6,724 nt of DNA from Draconibacterium orientale (GTDB lineage Bacteria > Bacteroidota > Bacteroidia > Bacteroidales > JAADGE01): NCBI GenBank assembly GCA_020718265.1, contig DYSM01000160.1, positions 1 through 6,724 of the forward strand. The letters run 5' to 3'. Both the position numbers and the translations under genes were made by a program. This document shows positions 6,423 to 6,724 of the stretch, piece after piece. Within the stretch, counting starts at the first letter, position 1; every line of letters starts with the position of its first letter. Below the pieces are notes generated by a model that was not told where the DNA came from, did no database searches, and was given only the letters and a program-made list of their open reading frames with translations.

Positions 6423-6430
6423 TATCTTTG
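6423..6430 (+). promoter_or_regulatory. Second TATCTTTG -7 element, before the transposase remnant
   Basis: TATCTTTG recurs exactly 90 bases after the first copy. The upstream element is TTTA (6401-6404), 18 bases away, so the match is slightly weaker. Its last base is the first base of a GTG and it lies four bases before the ATG at 6435, so it could belong to the original transposase gene or be a chance match. Confidence 0.4.
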
Positions 6431-6434
6431 TGAC

Positions 6435-6549
6435 ATGGAAAAAAAAAGAAGTAAAGATAAAAAATAAAATTGCCAAGTTATTGCCCCATTTAAACGAACG
6501 GCAAAGACGAATCTTTCTATCCGCAGATGCAGAAGTACCTTGGATATAA
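6435..6549 (+). pseudogene. Broken N-terminal remnant of an ISAzo13-type transposase
   Basis: ATG at 6435 opens a frame that runs into nine A residues (6439-6447) and stops at 6465-6467. The next frame, from the A run on, reads KIAKLLPHLNERQRRIF then LSADAEVPWI before TAA-TAG (6547-6552). The LLPHLNERQRR block followed by an acidic/alanine stretch matches what I recall of the start of ISAzo13-family DDE transposases. With one A fewer, the ATG would be in frame and the start would read MEKKEVKIKNKIAKLLPHLN. Removing one C near 6538-6539 would restore LGY after AEV, close to the family's LGxGG; I read that as a second frameshift. Nothing of the catalytic domain is visible to the window end. A GTG at 6430 gives a 39-codon frame without a shift, but it lacks the family start. 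Family assignment is from memory of the pattern. Confidence 0.55.
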
Positions 6550-6724
6550 TAGATGAGTTCAGTATAAAAAGTCATAAAGTTGAAAGTTTGTAAAGTTAAA
6601 TTACTGATAATAAGCAATTTACTTAAATTGTAAAATATTTTCAAAAACACTGATAATCAAGCATATAGATTGTTTAGCTAAAATAAAACAGGCTTTTTAG
6701 ACCAGACTCATATAAGATTTCAAT
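6550..6724. other. AT-rich tail without recognisable gene
   Basis: All six frames are broken or low-complexity. The only regularity I see is a repeated ACTGATAAT (6603-6611 and 6649-6657), each followed within one base by AAGCA. It may be degraded continuation of the insertion-sequence remnant, but no transposase motif is recognisable. Confidence 0.4.

Noticed and set aside
1..6724. CRISPR array, tRNA or integron attC sites
   Set aside because: No regularly spaced repeats, no cloverleaf with a TTCRA arm, and no attC core-site pairs seen on either strand.

Overview
The window looks like chromosomal DNA of an AT-rich member of the Bacteroidota, probably an anaerobic or microaerobic Bacteroidales-type organism. 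The evidence is internal: several matches to the Bacteroidota -7 promoter element TAnnTTTG (one with a TTTG 19 bases upstream), AT-rich gene starts without Shine-Dalgarno motifs, a TonB-dependent receptor of a non-SusC type, and an oxygen-independent haem-pathway enzyme. No species can be named from this alone.

Layout. Positions 1-164 are the tail of something cut by the left edge. Bases 1-90 are about 51% GC with strong hairpins, then the sequence drops to about 26% GC and ends in a perfect 13-bp intrinsic terminator (178-210). Positions 211-465 hold no gene, but contain a long imperfect inverted repeat (235-309), a 14-bp palindrome (354-367) and a candidate -7 element (413-420). Three same-strand genes follow: a TonB-dependent outer-membrane receptor (466-2556), a single-subunit inner-membrane MFS permease of the AmpG/RhtX-FptX type (2563-3786, 6-base gap) and a HemN coproporphyrinogen III dehydrogenase (3831-5210, 44-base gap). 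After a 111-base gap comes an MsrB-MsrA fusion with a lipoprotein-type signal (5322-6272). The last 450 bases are AT-rich. They carry two TATCTTTG promoter elements exactly 90 bases apart and a short broken N-terminal remnant of what looks like an ISAzo13-type transposase (6435-6549).

How the genes may work together. Receptor plus single-subunit permease is the layout of siderophore uptake loci such as FyuA/YbtX and FptA/FptX. Here the third gene is a tetrapyrrole enzyme. The most interesting reading is an import-and-finish route: an iron or tetrapyrrole compound is taken up across both membranes, and HemN carries out a late step of haem synthesis on an imported coproporphyrin-type precursor. 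The substrate is inference; the gene identities are much firmer. MsrBA is a separate transcription unit, probably for repair of oxidised methionine in exported proteins.
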